Part shown: positions 47,297 through 57,325 of the stretch, piece by piece
How the letters are laid out: each line of letters begins with the position of its first letter
Position numbering within the stretch: the first letter of the stretch is position 1
NCBI GenBank assembly: GCA_020137815.1
Contig: CM035352.1
Coordinates: 3,355,131-3,419,130 of the forward strand
Direction of reading: 5' to 3'
DNA length: 64,000 nt
Source: Hormiphora californensis
Taxonomy: Eukaryota; Ctenophora; Tentaculata; Cydippida; Pleurobrachiidae
The notes under the pieces: generated by a model
The model's input: the letters and a program-made list of their open reading frames with translations, nothing else
Told to the model about the DNA's origin: nothing
The model's database searches: none
Position numbers and translations under genes: made by a program

Positions 47297-47650
47297 GTTA
47301 GACTTGTAACAGTTGGTATCACACACACGCCTTCAGTCTTTGCTGGTGGGGCGCGCCCGTAAGGGTATGATTGAAGGGCCCCTTTTACAACCCCAAGGGG
47401 GCTGAAGTTGAGCTCTAATTATGGCCCCAAGAGGGCATGATGATGGGGCCCAATTTAAACCCCCGAATTGGCAGGGAACCTGGGCCCTAATTTAAAACCT
47501 CGAAATCGGCGGGGGTGATGGGACCCAATTTAAGACCCAAAAATGGGCGGGAGATGGGTTCCTATCCAAATCTAAAAGGGTAATGGGAGGTCAGATACAA
47601 GTTACAACACATTAGTTCGAGATATAAACTAAATATTACACATGCACATT

Positions 47651-48145
47651 TCAAATAAAGTTGGGAAACTGACATCTCTGTAAAGTGTCAAGGCACCTCC
47701 AACTATTAATTATCGCTTCAACTTTTGCAATGCTACAATATCGTCTCTCATGAGGGTAGGGACACGAGGACACCCCATTCAAGGCTTTTATATTGCTATT
47801 AACATTTGACACGTCAACAACAAAACATGAATTTGGTAAAACACTAGAAAGGTAGTCTCGAGCTATATAGCCATGGGTAAACACCATGTCCAGTTGGCTC
47901 CCAACAGCTCTAATCATGTGCTTCATCTCATCTTCAGAAATGCTATCCATCTTATAATCTGCAGGATTTATCACTCCCAGTTTATTTACACAAAATTGTA
48001 GCTGTTTTTCAGGGAGTAAGGAATGGTGAACACGATTTTCAACTGTATAGAGATTTTCACCGATTCTCTGACCAACTGCAAACTCTAGAGGGTAGAACTC
48101 GCCATCAAAAACTCCATCTAGACAGATAACCGTGTAGCAAATCAT
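47651..48145 (-). CDS. Polinton protein, DEDD-exonuclease-like family
   Basis: About 164 residues from ATG 48145 (an upstream TTG is also in frame). It starts with VICLDGVFDGEFYPLEFAV, in the place of the D-x-E strand of this family. It ends with a conserved signature: FVVDV strand, then SSCPYPHERRYCSIAKVEAI, i.e. CPxxH...C(A/S)xxKV, and a final Trp. Proteins of this type recur in animal Polintons and related insertions, and look like a degenerate DnaQ/RNase-H-like exonuclease; activity is not established. It lies just inside the left terminal repeat on the minus strand and appears intact. Confidence 0.6.
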   Translation of the reverse strand: MICYTVICLDGVFDGEFYPLEFAVGQRIGENLYTVENRVHHSLLPEKQLQFCVNKLGVINPADYKMDSISEDEMKHMIRAVGSQLDMVFTHGYIARDYLSSVLPNSCFVVDVSNVNSNIKALNGVSSCPYPHERRYCSIAKVEAIINSWRCLDTLQRCQFPNFI

Positions 48146-48235
48146 ATTCGATGCCAATTAGAAAAGAGAAAAAATGAGAAATGAAAAACTAACACGATTC
48201 TTTACATGCGTGAGTGATTGGCTAACACTATTGTT

Positions 48236-49293
48236 CTAGCCACTAGCCAGCTTTAGAAAATTAATCGAGTCGGATATTACATTGAATATGTGGGTAAACG
48301 ATGCGGTGTTATCACTAATAACTTGCTTAATCTGCTCGAGAGAGATTCCCTCTAACTGTTTTATCAAATCACGATCGTCATCTGTCAACATTTTTCGTTG
48401 TGGAACAACAACCGGCACTACACCGTAGCTAAGACCAATCATTAACTTTTGTAGGGAGCGCAAGAGCTTTCTTGATCTCATAACACGATCAATTTTACCT
48501 TGATCTACCAAATCTCTAATTCTAATAAAATCGTTTACGCTCACAGAATTAATTATTGCCGATGAAAACGTGCTAAAATTAGGATCGTTAAATTTAACTT
48601 CAAATTCCTGTCTCTGTGCTTTTAGTAAGTCTACTGTTTCTTGATATCGTGCAAGATTCTCCCTACACTCTCTCAATTTATTTTGGTAGCGGCGATCAAG
48701 CAATTGAGTTTTTTTGACAAGATCTGCAACTTTTGTTGAAAGTTGACGAGTCTTTGTTTTATAATATCTCAAGCGATCATTCACATATCCCTCATCAGTG
48801 TCGTCTGGTAGAGGAATGTCCTCCACGTTTAATCTCCTCCTGCTTCGTGAAGGAGAGGGAGATATTGATAATGATCGTTTGCGTTTTTTACCGAGTAGAG
48901 TTCCTCTGCGACTAGAGATTCCATCTGGTGATGGTTCAATTGAACGACTTCTTTCTCGAATAGGTGGGGTGATTGATCTACTTCTCCTGCGAGATGGACC
49001 AGGTCTGGGAGAAAGACTAGAGTTGCGTTTGTTATCGCGTGTGTGGGAACTTGAGTTTTTACGTTTCCTAGCAGTTTTTCTAGAAGAAGAGGTTGAATTA
49101 TTATTATTATTATTATATGGTTCTGATCGAGATCTCTTATCTATCCTCTCATCTCCCCAATTATCCTCCCTCTTTCTTTTCGGTGGAAAGTTATTTTCTG
49201 GATGAATAGCAACTACAGGCGTGTGATGTTGTGCCCTATGTCATACAGCTCTATCGCAGAGCTAAAATTCTGACTGCAATCGTTACACTCCAT
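48236..49293 (-). CDS. Polinton basic coiled-coil protein, 5' end frameshifted
   Basis: The open frame from 49240 to 48236 encodes a Ser/Arg-rich basic N-terminal part (RSRSITPP, RKRKNSSS and similar) with a short Asn run, then a long charged coiled coil (about 48800-48580) and a hydrophobic-helical C-terminus. It has no ATG in frame at its 5' side. The nearest plausible start is ATG 49293 in another frame, which encodes a Cys-x2-Cys half of a C2H2-type finger; the His-x-x-x-x-His half sits just after 49240 in the main frame, so one frameshift near 49243 divides them. Function may be DNA binding or a core/scaffold role; this is inference. It is divergent from the integrase with a gap of only about 44 bases. 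Confidence 0.55.
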
Positions 49294-49297
49294 AATC

Positions 49298-49305
49298 TAT
49301 AAATA
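49298..49305 (+). promoter_or_regulatory. TATA box of the Polinton integrase
   Basis: TATAAATA ends 32 bases before the integrase ATG (49338) and lies in the short gap between divergent genes. Confidence 0.55.
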
Positions 49306-49337
49306 AGGGTAGAAGCAGAATCACAAGTATTTATAGT

Positions 49338-49885
49338 ATGTCAATTGTTGATCAGTATAAAGATGCAAAGCTCTCTGGAGCTTTCTCTGGGAGAGATACA
49401 TTTTATAGATCTCTCAAGGAGCGGGATTCGTCTGTTTCTAAAAATAAAGTGGTTAGAGCCCTCCAAGCGTCAGACACTTACACGCTACACAAGCCAATAA
49501 GGAAACCCCGCAAGTTTCGTCGTGTGTACACTAAAGGAATCAACTACCTCTTTCCAATCGATCTATGTGATATGTCGGCATATGCAAAAGACAACTCGAA
49601 CTACAAATGGATTATTACTATTATTGATACTTTCTCAAAAAAACTTTGGGCTCTGAAAATTAAGAATAAAAAGGCAACTAGCGTTCTAAAAGCTCTTAAG
49701 CCATTGATTGAGAGAGAAAAACCACAAAAAATCGAGACGGATCAAGGAAAGGAGTTTCTCAACGCCAAATTTCTATCGCTACTTAAAAAACATAAAATAA
49801 CTATCTACTACTCAATCAAGTCCCCCCGGAAATGTTCAATTGTTGAGAGAGTAAACAGGTGAGAATTGAGGGGTCCTGCGTTTGT

Positions 49886-49927
<42 letters not shown>

Positions 49928-50540
49928 GTGTGAGATTTTGTGTAAGCTTTGTATCCTGTTAAATAATCGATCCGACCTAATCAATCCCTCTCTCCCTAGA
50001 ACTCTGAAAGGAAGAATGTTTCGAGCATTTAGTTCTCGGGGTTCACACAAATGGATCGACATTTTAGACGATCTAGTTGCAGGATATAATAAATCATTCC
50101 ACCGCTCGATTGGAATGGCTCCAAACCAAGTTAATAAGCGTAACGAGTCTACTGTTCGTGCCAAACTGTTTCCAAAACTGAGTCCTCCTAAACCTACTAA
50201 ACTAAAAATAAATGATACCGTTCGTATAACAACTAAAAAGTCTCCTTTTCAAAAAAGTTATTTACAAGGTTGGTCTCACGAGGTATTTGAAATAGCTGCT
50301 ATAAAAGCAACGAACCCCATATCGTTTTCAATTAAAAATATCGGTGGAGCAATTCTCGCTAGATCCTTCTATTCCTCCGAAATACAACTGGTTGATAAGA
50401 GCAACAACATTTGGCGAGTTGAAAAAGTGATTAAAAAGCGTAAATATCGTAACGAGACGCAATACCTCGTTCGCTGGAAGGGTTACCCTGATCAATATAA
50501 TTCGTGGGTCAGTCATAGAGAACTCTTCAAACTGGGATAA
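49338..50540 (+). CDS. Polinton retroviral-type integrase with chromodomain
   Basis: DDE integrase that would insert the element. Two exons: 49338-49858 and 50000-50540, joined across a GT-AG intron of 141 bases. About 353 residues. An N-terminal helical region is followed by the RNase-H-fold core: first Asp in FPIDLCDMSAYA, second in ETDQGKEFLNAKF, Glu in KCSIVERVNR, which ends exon 1; exon 2 resumes with TLKGRMFRAF and the GYN-x-FHRSIGMAPNQV helix. The C-terminus is a chromodomain (WRVEKVIKKRKYRNETQYLV, then RWKGYPDQYNSWV), which may steer integration to chromatin marks. The stop overlaps the start of the ATPase (TAATG). All catalytic residues are present. Confidence 0.9.
49859..49999 (+). 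other. Spliceosomal intron in the integrase gene
   Basis: Donor AACAG|GTGAGA, acceptor CTCTCTCCCTAG|AACT. Contains a (GT)n run at 49889-49927. It falls just after the catalytic Glu. Removal restores the phase and a continuous integrase fold. Confidence 0.85.
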
Positions 50541-51139
50541 TGCCAGTTAAATTTCTCGCTAACCATAATACGATTGTTTTTGGCCAGACTGGCGCTGGAA
50601 AGACGCAATTCATCTTAAGACTCCTTAGGGAGCGGTTAATTGAACCATTTCCAGATAACGTGTACTATATGTACGGGGTGGAGCAGCCTTTTATGAAACA
50701 ACACCCTAATATAAAATTCATTGATGGACTCAGATTTGATCAAATGGACACTTCTAAACCTAGTGCGCTGATAATTGATGATCTAATTCTTGACACAAAC
50801 AGAGATGTGGCATCTGCCTTTATAATGGGGAGTCATCATCGACAGATTTCTCTCTTCTTCATCACTCAAAACTTATTTCCTAACTGCAATACGTTCAGAT
50901 TAATGAGTGCGAACGCACATTACTATGTACTGTTTCACAACCAGCGTAATTTTCGTCAAGTCCACACCCTAGCTAGGCAAATTTTCGTTGGAAGAGATGT
51001 TAATCGAATCATCGCTGCATATAAATATGCCGCAGAGAAGCCTCGTGGATTTATTTTGTTGAGTTTCAGTCCTTTGCTTCCTAAAGAACTTACCGTAATT
51101 GCAGACTTCTGGCAACCATGGGTTTCGGTTTACCTCTAA
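50540..51139 (+). CDS. Polinton A32-like genome-packaging ATPase
   Basis: FtsK/HerA-superfamily ATPase expected to pump DNA into capsids. 199 residues. Walker A FGQTGAGKTQFILRLL is near residues 14-29 and Walker B ALIIDDLIL near 75-83, followed by the SHHRQISLFFITQN segment (sensor-like Gln) typical of A32-type proteins. It starts within the integrase stop codon (TAATG), and its end overlaps the next small gene by about 22 bases, a virus-like packing that suggests reinitiation or a shared transcript. Intact. Confidence 0.88.
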   Translation: MPVKFLANHNTIVFGQTGAGKTQFILRLLRERLIEPFPDNVYYMYGVEQPFMKQHPNIKFIDGLRFDQMDTSKPSALIIDDLILDTNRDVASAFIMGSHHRQISLFFITQNLFPNCNTFRLMSANAHYYVLFHNQRNFRQVHTLARQIFVGRDVNRIIAAYKYAAEKPRGFILLSFSPLLPKELTVIADFWQPWVSVYL

Positions 51140-51327
51140 AAAGACATCGATACATTTTACAGACGCTAGTTACTAAATCTCCTAAAATGCGAGCAGTTAT
51201 GATTGATAGAGCTCCTCCACAGCTAATCTCTCTTTTCAAATCGCTCTGTACCTCACCCGATCGTAAATATAAAGCATATAGCAATCTATTTAAGAAGGTG
51301 AAACACGCTCTCCGATCTCCGTTATAA
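51118..51327 (+). CDS. Small basic Polinton protein
   Basis: 69 residues, basic: RHRYILQTLVTKSPKMRAVM, then ID-x-APPQLISLFKSLC, then KYKAYSNLFKKVKHALRS. The pattern 'LxxLxxxxPKxRxxxIxxAPxxLIxxLxxxC' is common to small proteins encoded beside the ATPase in animal Polintons and adintovirus-like elements; function unknown, perhaps structural. It overlaps the ATPase 3' end. Intact. Confidence 0.6.
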   Translation: MGFGLPLKRHRYILQTLVTKSPKMRAVMIDRAPPQLISLFKSLCTSPDRKYKAYSNLFKKVKHALRSPL

Positions 51328-51330
51328 AAG
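51323..51330 (+). promoter_or_regulatory. TATA box before the second small gene
   Basis: TATAAAAG, 49 bases before ATG 51379, directly at the stop of the preceding small gene. Confidence 0.5.
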
Positions 51331-51378
51331 GTTGATGAGGATCAGACGGGCTATCATTCCTGAAATCTGTATTAAAAA

Positions 51379-51679
51379 ATGAAGTCCGTTACTCTTGAAT
51401 TCCCCCTCATCCAAAAAGGAGGGAACTCTAAAAGAGGTAAAACTCCCCGAAAATCTGATTCAAACGCCTAAGATCTATAATACTGAGGTGCTACACTCTC
51501 TACTAGCGGCATTTGGTAAGGCAGGAATGTTTAGGAACGAGAATGGGAATCTACATTACAATGATAAAGATACAGGAGTTCAATATGATGAATTTGTAAC
51601 TGAGTGTACTAAACTATGTTTCCATAAAAAGTATAATGACTTGTATAATATTCTACATTCTAATGGTTTTGTATTTTAA
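51379..51679 (+). CDS. Small Polinton protein, start uncertain
   Basis: The main frame (51395-51679) encodes about 90 residues with a helical middle and the end NENGNLHYNDKDTGVQYDE, then a helix and stop. The 'xNxxGxxxYxxxxxGVxxDxF' end resembles the second small protein usual in Polintons ('xWxxxGxxxYxGxxIxGSxIxxL'). The only nearby ATG (51379) is in a different frame, with an A-run (CCAAAAAGG) near the switch, so the start may be frameshifted or a non-ATG start used. Function unknown. Confidence 0.5.
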
Positions 51680-51805
51680 AGAGAGTGAGAGAGAGAGAGA
51701 GATTGGGTGATAGCGAGAGCTGTCACTGAAAGGTGAGGGGAGTATTGAGACATGTATTTGTAAATTAAAAATAATCTTTTAGAATTTCAAAGAATAAACT
51801 CATTT

Positions 51806-52255
51806 TTACTGAATTGATTTAACTAATTTACGAACAATATAATCATTTTGATAAATATTTCCATACAATAATAGAAAATCTCTAACATTCATTCCGCTAC
51901 ACATTGAATAAACAAAATGCACACAAAAATAACCACAACTAGTAGTTCCAGGTATTTGAATTGCACGCTGCACGTGCTTGCAAGTCTTGAACTTTTTACT
52001 CAACTTGTTAAACTGTTTAGGGAAGGTGTAATGCCTAGGAGATCTTCCAAAGGAGTCGAAAAAGATGGCATGACCGTTATTCACCCACCAAGCACACCAA
52101 TGTTCGCCACTTTTGTCATGATATTCGGTATTCGTTATAAAGGCATAGCGTCTTTTACGAGATTGGATAGTGATACATGCCGGAAATGTACCAATGTAGT
52201 ATCTACAGGTATATGGATTTTTAAATAGAATATCGTTTAGTTGGTTGGTATTCAT
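51806..52255 (-). CDS. Polinton adenain-like cysteine protease (PRO)
   Basis: Maturation protease related to adenovirus protease and Ulp1/SUMO proteases, expected to cut capsid precursors. 149 residues from ATG 52255. The catalytic His is in SGEHWCAWWV, the acidic partner in IFFDSFG, and the Gln/Cys pair in AIQIPGTTSCGYFCVHFVYS, in the right order and spacing. Intact. The neighbouring open frame 52283-52621 ends 28 bases upstream. Confidence 0.85.
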   Translation of the reverse strand: MNTNQLNDILFKNPYTCRYYIGTFPACITIQSRKRRYAFITNTEYHDKSGEHWCAWWVNNGHAIFFDSFGRSPRHYTFPKQFNKLSKKFKTCKHVQRAIQIPGTTSCGYFCVHFVYSMCSGMNVRDFLLLYGNIYQNDYIVRKLVKSIQ

Positions 52256-52282
52256 TCGATAATTTCTACTGTGCGATCTCCA

Positions 52283-52621
52283 TTAATTGTTATTATCTAT
52301 CGTTTCAAACTTTTCAACACCTACTTTAAAACTAATTAATTTGGAGCTGTTCCGCTTTAATCGATTCGAGTCCGTGTCAGAGTAATTTTCTATTCTCCGA
52401 TATTTTGAGTAACGCAAATCTCTTTCAACTGGGTTTTTGTGACGTTTTATTTGAGTTTTGGGGATAGTATTAATTCTGTCCAGGAGTGGTGAGCCAGGGT
52501 TAGGATGACAGTATGATATGAAGAATTGATGACGTAGACTGTAGAGATAACACGAGTAAAGATTAGTTTGATAGAGCTCTAAAGCTCTGACGTATAATAG
52601 GTGTAGGTGGTGAGCATGTCC
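52283..52621 (-). pseudogene. Open frame fragment cut by the LINE, unrecognised
   Basis: 113 codons without a stop or start codon, from a stop at 52622-52624 to TAA 52283-52285, directly upstream of the protease on the same strand. Its composition looks coding: aromatic-rich first half (LYQTNLYSCYLYSLRHQFF), then a polar basic tail (KRHKNPVERDLRYSKYRR). It begins where LINE-derived sequence begins, so it is probably the 3' part of a Polinton gene, possibly the one whose other part lies past 57325. I cannot name it. Confidence 0.4.
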
Positions 52622-55600
52622 TTAGTCGTCCTTGGTTGGGTGGTGGATGCTCCTCTGTTCAACAAGGACATGCCTGGGAACTTCTCTGTGCTGCTTATTC
52701 CTTGATTCCAGACAACCCGAGGGTGAGATTCGATAGTGTGTTAGGTTCGTAATTGTCACGTCCCTGGGGGCGAGGGTGCGGATGTACTTGAAACAGAAAG
52801 CTTTTGAGAGTCGAAATGGAATTGCTTGAGGTGGTTGAGCAGAAGGTGGTGAAGACAAGGTGAGGAGTTGCATGGAGAAAGGGAGGTGGTTGTAGAAGAC
52901 GAAGGTCCCGGTTTGCACCTGGAGGAGGTGTGTGATAGAAGGTTGGATAGTGTCGATGCTGAGGTACGACCCCAGTCTGTTCCAAAGACGCAGTGGGCGA
53001 GTCGGTACACCCACAGTGGAGGAAAGGCTTTGAAGGGGAGTTCCAGTGTGAACGCGGTAAGTGCACAAGGCCTGGTGTCCACGCATCGTTCCAGAAGAGA
53101 CCTAACTTAAGGAAGTAACAATGTTTTACCCCAGTCGTGTCAGGATGTTCAGATGGTCACGAGACGAAAATCGCTTCTGGACCCAAGAATTTAAAGTTGT
53201 GATCTTTGCACAGGACCTACTTGACAAGGAGACTTTTAATCTCGGAGATAACTGGTGGATGTTAAAGAAGTGAGGAATTAGAAGCTGGTGGATCAGGGTG
53301 AAAGGTGAAAGTGGTTCCATATGAATCCCACTGGAAGGTTTGCTTCTCCGTAACTCCAAAATAGGAAGTGTAATCGCCCGAAAGGGACACAGTATTCTGA
53401 GCTGAGACAGATTTGGATCAGAGAAGGTATCATGTGTACGTGTTTTACTGTCGAGTTTGGACATGTAGCAGGGTTCGATCAGATGTACAAAGAAGGATGG
53501 AGAGTGCGTGTGTCTTCTGTGCTGGAGATATGGAACTCGGCGTTGTGGTCACAGAAAGAGGAAGGAACAGGAAATTGAAACTGTGTTTAGTCAGACGGTA
53601 ATAGCAAGAAGTAGGAGACATTTCAGGGTCACATCTTGCCCATACTCTGGGTCATTCTACATTAATGAAAGAGAACTAAGCTTTGGAAAGACAAAGTGGC
53701 AGTGAAGAAAGAGGCCAAAAAATGGTTATCGGACGAGGGCCCTAGGGAGGTTGAAGAAGAAGACTACTTGGAGGATTGGACATTAAATGTTCACTCTCTA
53801 ATGAATAAGACTGCTGGAGTTCTACCCTCCTGGAGGATAAAGCAATGCGAGTGTGTCTGTCCAGAAACATACCTAAAGCGAACACGACATGCATAAACTA
53901 CAAGGATAAAGGAAATGGTCTGAACATTTACTCGAGCCCGAGAGAATGAGAGGTCAGGGGAGGAAATCGGGGTACTTATCGTGATGGGTGGTGTGAAGCT
54001 GCACCGGGGGTGAAGTATAAGTTTAAGAACCTTTCAAGCTCCAGGAAGGGTTGGTTGTGGCGAGGATGATCTGGGAGTGCTACTGTGTACATTTACAGCC
54101 ACTTATACCGGTAAAGGCACGGTTTACGGAGGGCTAACTTCTGGATGAGTTCAATGACTAACTTCTTGACCTTTGATGTAAAACTGGAAGTCACTTGATT
54201 ATGGGTGATTTAACTTTCAGTACAAGACCCAAGTAACTTCTATGCAAGGAGCTCTTACCTTGGACTCAGTTGACTTTGTTCAAAATGTGCCACTAAACCT
54301 TACTCATGTAATAGGAGGAACTCTGGACTTTAATTACTGTCAGACGTGGTATGTCCAGTAATTTGGGGAAAACCTGAAGATATTTCCAGATGGTACGATG
54401 TCGGATCATTATCTGGTAATGAGGAGGTTAAGTTTTGGCTTCTGAAGGAAGATATGTTTCCCGAGAGAGGATGAGTGTCTACCAATGATTTTAAGCGCTG
54501 AGAATGTGAGTCCCCCGCCTTCCGGAATGGGTGAGGGATATGTGTTTTGGAAATTCCAGATTTGACGTTACGCCAGACAGGCCTTTGTATCTGTATGATC
54601 GAGCTTTGAAGGAGGTGTAGACGATTGTCCCCCGACCAAACGGAGGAAATCGGTGAAGCAACTTCAAGGCTTGGAGAGGAGGACAGGAGTTTCGGGACAC
54701 CCTGGTCGGAGAGAAGAAAGCGGAGGGGCTTGGGAGAAAAAACAAAACAGGTTAACGAAAGCAGGGACAGGGAACTTCAACGAGTTTGAGAGATATTGAC
54801 AAGGAGGCAAGAATGTGAATGTAAGAAGAAGCTTGAAGATGTGAAGGATGACCATGCTGGACTTCAGAAAAGCTGCTAGAAACTCGACCCTAATGGGAAG
54901 AAGAGACTTCTTCTTACCGGGTGGACTATTCTGACAGAACTAGCGCATAACTTTGCACAGTTTCTTCTCTGGGAAAAGATTTGATAAAATACGGTCTAAT
55001 GTACTGGAAGGAAACAAGAGGCGTGGAGCGGATGTAAGGGTAATGGGGAAGGGAAAGGTTGTGAAGATGTTAAGTTGACTGGAGGTGTGAGTGGCGGAGA
55101 GTAAGTGGAACTGGAAAGTGGATGGTGGAGGGGATGAAGACGTAAGTGGACTGGAAGAGGAGGTGCGAGTATGAAGATGTAAAGTGAGGCCGTGAGTGAT
55201 GAAGATGTAAGCGGAACTGAAGAGGAGGTGTGAGTGGTGAAGAATGTAAAAGAGGAACCTGGAAGTGGTGGTGCATCGAGGACTGATTGTGAGCTGACTC
55301 AGTTTGAAGAGAGGTCTCGCAAAGATCTTGTTCGGATTGTAAGCCAGATATGTATCTCAAGTCGTGTGAGCTAGATCCTGAGTTCCAATGTGGCTGGTGA
55401 AGGATGTGGTCCTAGAGAGTGTTGCGCCTGACTTTAACGGACACTATATTACAAGTCATTATGTTAGAATTTCAGTAACCTGAACCCCCCTGCAACAAAG
55501 CAGTAGTCATTGGCCAACCGATAAGGATCACAATGGAGAGAACGAGATCTTCTTGCCCAACTACCGCCCTGTCCTCAAAAATTGCTTTTGTCTCAAAAGT

Positions 55601-57325
55601 CTTGGAAAAGGTGGTATTGTGTCAAATGAATGATTCTACTGAAGAATGACTTGTTTGAACGCCAACCCGTACGCGGGTTACGAACTGGTCTAGTGTGAAA
55701 CTCTTCTGGCTGGAATTTTGATGACTTGCTGAAAGAACTGGATTCTGAAAACCGGTAGCAGCACTCAATGCTGTGGACATGAGCGCGGCTGCTTTCGATA
55801 ACAGTAGATATGAGAAAGCTGATGGAAGTGCTCGAGGTGAGGTGTTGGAGTGAAGGGAAGTTGCGCTTGGTGGTTAGAGTTATCAGGTTCAGGAGTACAG
55901 AGTAGCGTCCATGGTGAGCCTCTGAGGTTATTGCTCTCATCTGTGGATACCACAGGGGTCATTGTTGGTCCTGTATTATTCCTGTTTACATAAGGAGCCT
56001 ACAGGATATTGCCTAGACGTATGGTCTAATATAAGCATGTATGCAGATGATTCCCAGTTATATGTGGGACTTGTCCCAACGATAGTGAGGGATGGAACGG
56101 GCAAGACCAGTATTGAGGAGTGTCTCGCTTCTATTAAGAAACTGGATGGTACAGCATTGGCTCAAATGTAACGAGAGTAAGACTGAGTTTTGTTTCTTCT
56201 GGGAAAATCAAGTTCTCTTGAAGCTGGTATTTGATCCGGAATTAGGTTTTGTGACGCTGTGTTGCAGCCCATGGAATGTAGAGAAGGACAGGGAGACTCT
56301 AGGAATACTTCTGGATGAGCATCTTACCCTGGAGAGGCAGGTGAACAATGGTTAAGAAACAATGTGGACTGCAACTCAAGAACCTATGGCAACTCAATAA
56401 GTGTTTGGACAATAGTACACGATTCCTTCTGGTGAAGCAATTGTCATATCAAAGATAAGACTACTGCAATATCCTCTACGTGTGGACTCCCAAAACGGAT
56501 TCTAACAATCTTCAAAAGGTTCTAAACTCCTGCGTACGGTTCATCTAAACCTACAGGACATCAGGATAGCTATGATGAAGTAGTTCAAGGAAGCTCATAT
56601 CCCTCCCAATACAGCAAGACTAACGTTCAAGGCCTGCCTGTTAGCGTACAAAATTGTGCGTGGACAGCTCCAGAGTATTTGCTGGAACTGGTCCCTAGGG
56701 GATGATGATATTCTGGGTATGAGACAACGAGGGCGAATTCAGTGATTGACTTCTATAAGCTGAAATATCCTAAACTCTCGATTCTTAACGCAAACTCCTA
56801 ACTGAGGAGAAGGAGGATTTTCGGTGTTTCTACCGACGGTATGGAACTCTTTACCTCTAGACCTGAGATCTGTTCACACCATTGAGTTGTTCAAATCTAG
56901 GCTGAAGACCAGACTTTTCCTTGAAGCGTTCCCTTCTACCCTGAAGACTCCCGTTGTGGCGTCTGAGTTGTTCACCGTGTTCCCCATCGTCTAGGGGCGG
57001 TCTTTAGGCGTGCTCACCATTTACACTTAGGGCTTTTTTATCAGTATTGTTGAGCTGCTGATAGTAGTGTGTGGGGCTGGTTGGCTTGTTCCCTTATTTA
57101 ATAAAGTCTGTAATTTTTTTCATCTATACAGTTTAAGCGTTTGTGGCCAGTTATCTAATTAGTATATCTTGAACTGGAGTTTTTTTCCAAAGTGTGTGAG
57201 AATATAAAGGACCTTTTCGTGTGAGGTATACCGGCTCTGAAGCTCGTCAGTGTCAGTTACAGTTTTACTTATCTGGCCCTGTCGTGTCTGTGGCGGTATA
57301 CAAACTTAATATTATTATTATTATT
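52622..57325 (+). mobile_element. Decayed LINE (L2/CR1-like) inside the Polinton
   Basis: Reads in plus order: an ORF1-like region with broken frames (52622-53600), endonuclease start LNVHSLMNKTAGVLPSW (about 53790), reverse transcriptase with MYADDSQLYVGL at about 56035, C-terminal pieces (LTFKACLLAYKIV at about 56620; ELFKSRLKTRLFL-like at about 56885). The 3' end GTGGCGGTATACAAACTTAATATTATTATTATTATTAG is the usual 'xGCGGTATAxAAA + (ATT)n' LINE tail. Many stops and frameshifts; inactive. The 5' boundary is estimated from where Polinton-like coding ends. Confidence 0.8.

Larger units (their letters stand above)
44850..47530. repeat. Left terminal inverted repeat of the Polinton (decayed)
   Basis: Aligns in reverse with 60820-63545. 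Matching landmarks are GGCGTGCAACACTCTAGCACGCAA (47174 on), GGTGGGGCGCGCCCGTAAGGGTAT (47346), GGCGGGGGTGATGGGACC (47506), and the glycoprotein 5' end at about 45416. There are many substitutions and indels compared with the right copy, so the repeats are old or the left copy has decayed faster. Confidence 0.85.

Noticed and set aside
48798-49205. Leu/Arg-rich plus-strand frame of 135 residues
   Set aside because: Shadow of the SR-rich part of the minus-strand Polinton protein.
52622-53110. 154- and 123-residue minus-strand frames upstream of the protease
   Set aside because: They overlap LINE 5' sequence, have low-complexity Pro/Thr/His composition and several frames are open at once; not credible genes.
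55962-56171. Reverse transcriptase motif as the Polinton's own polymerase
   Set aside because: The YADD box and flanks are LINE-type RT, in a decayed element with a LINE tail; not a protein-primed polymerase B.
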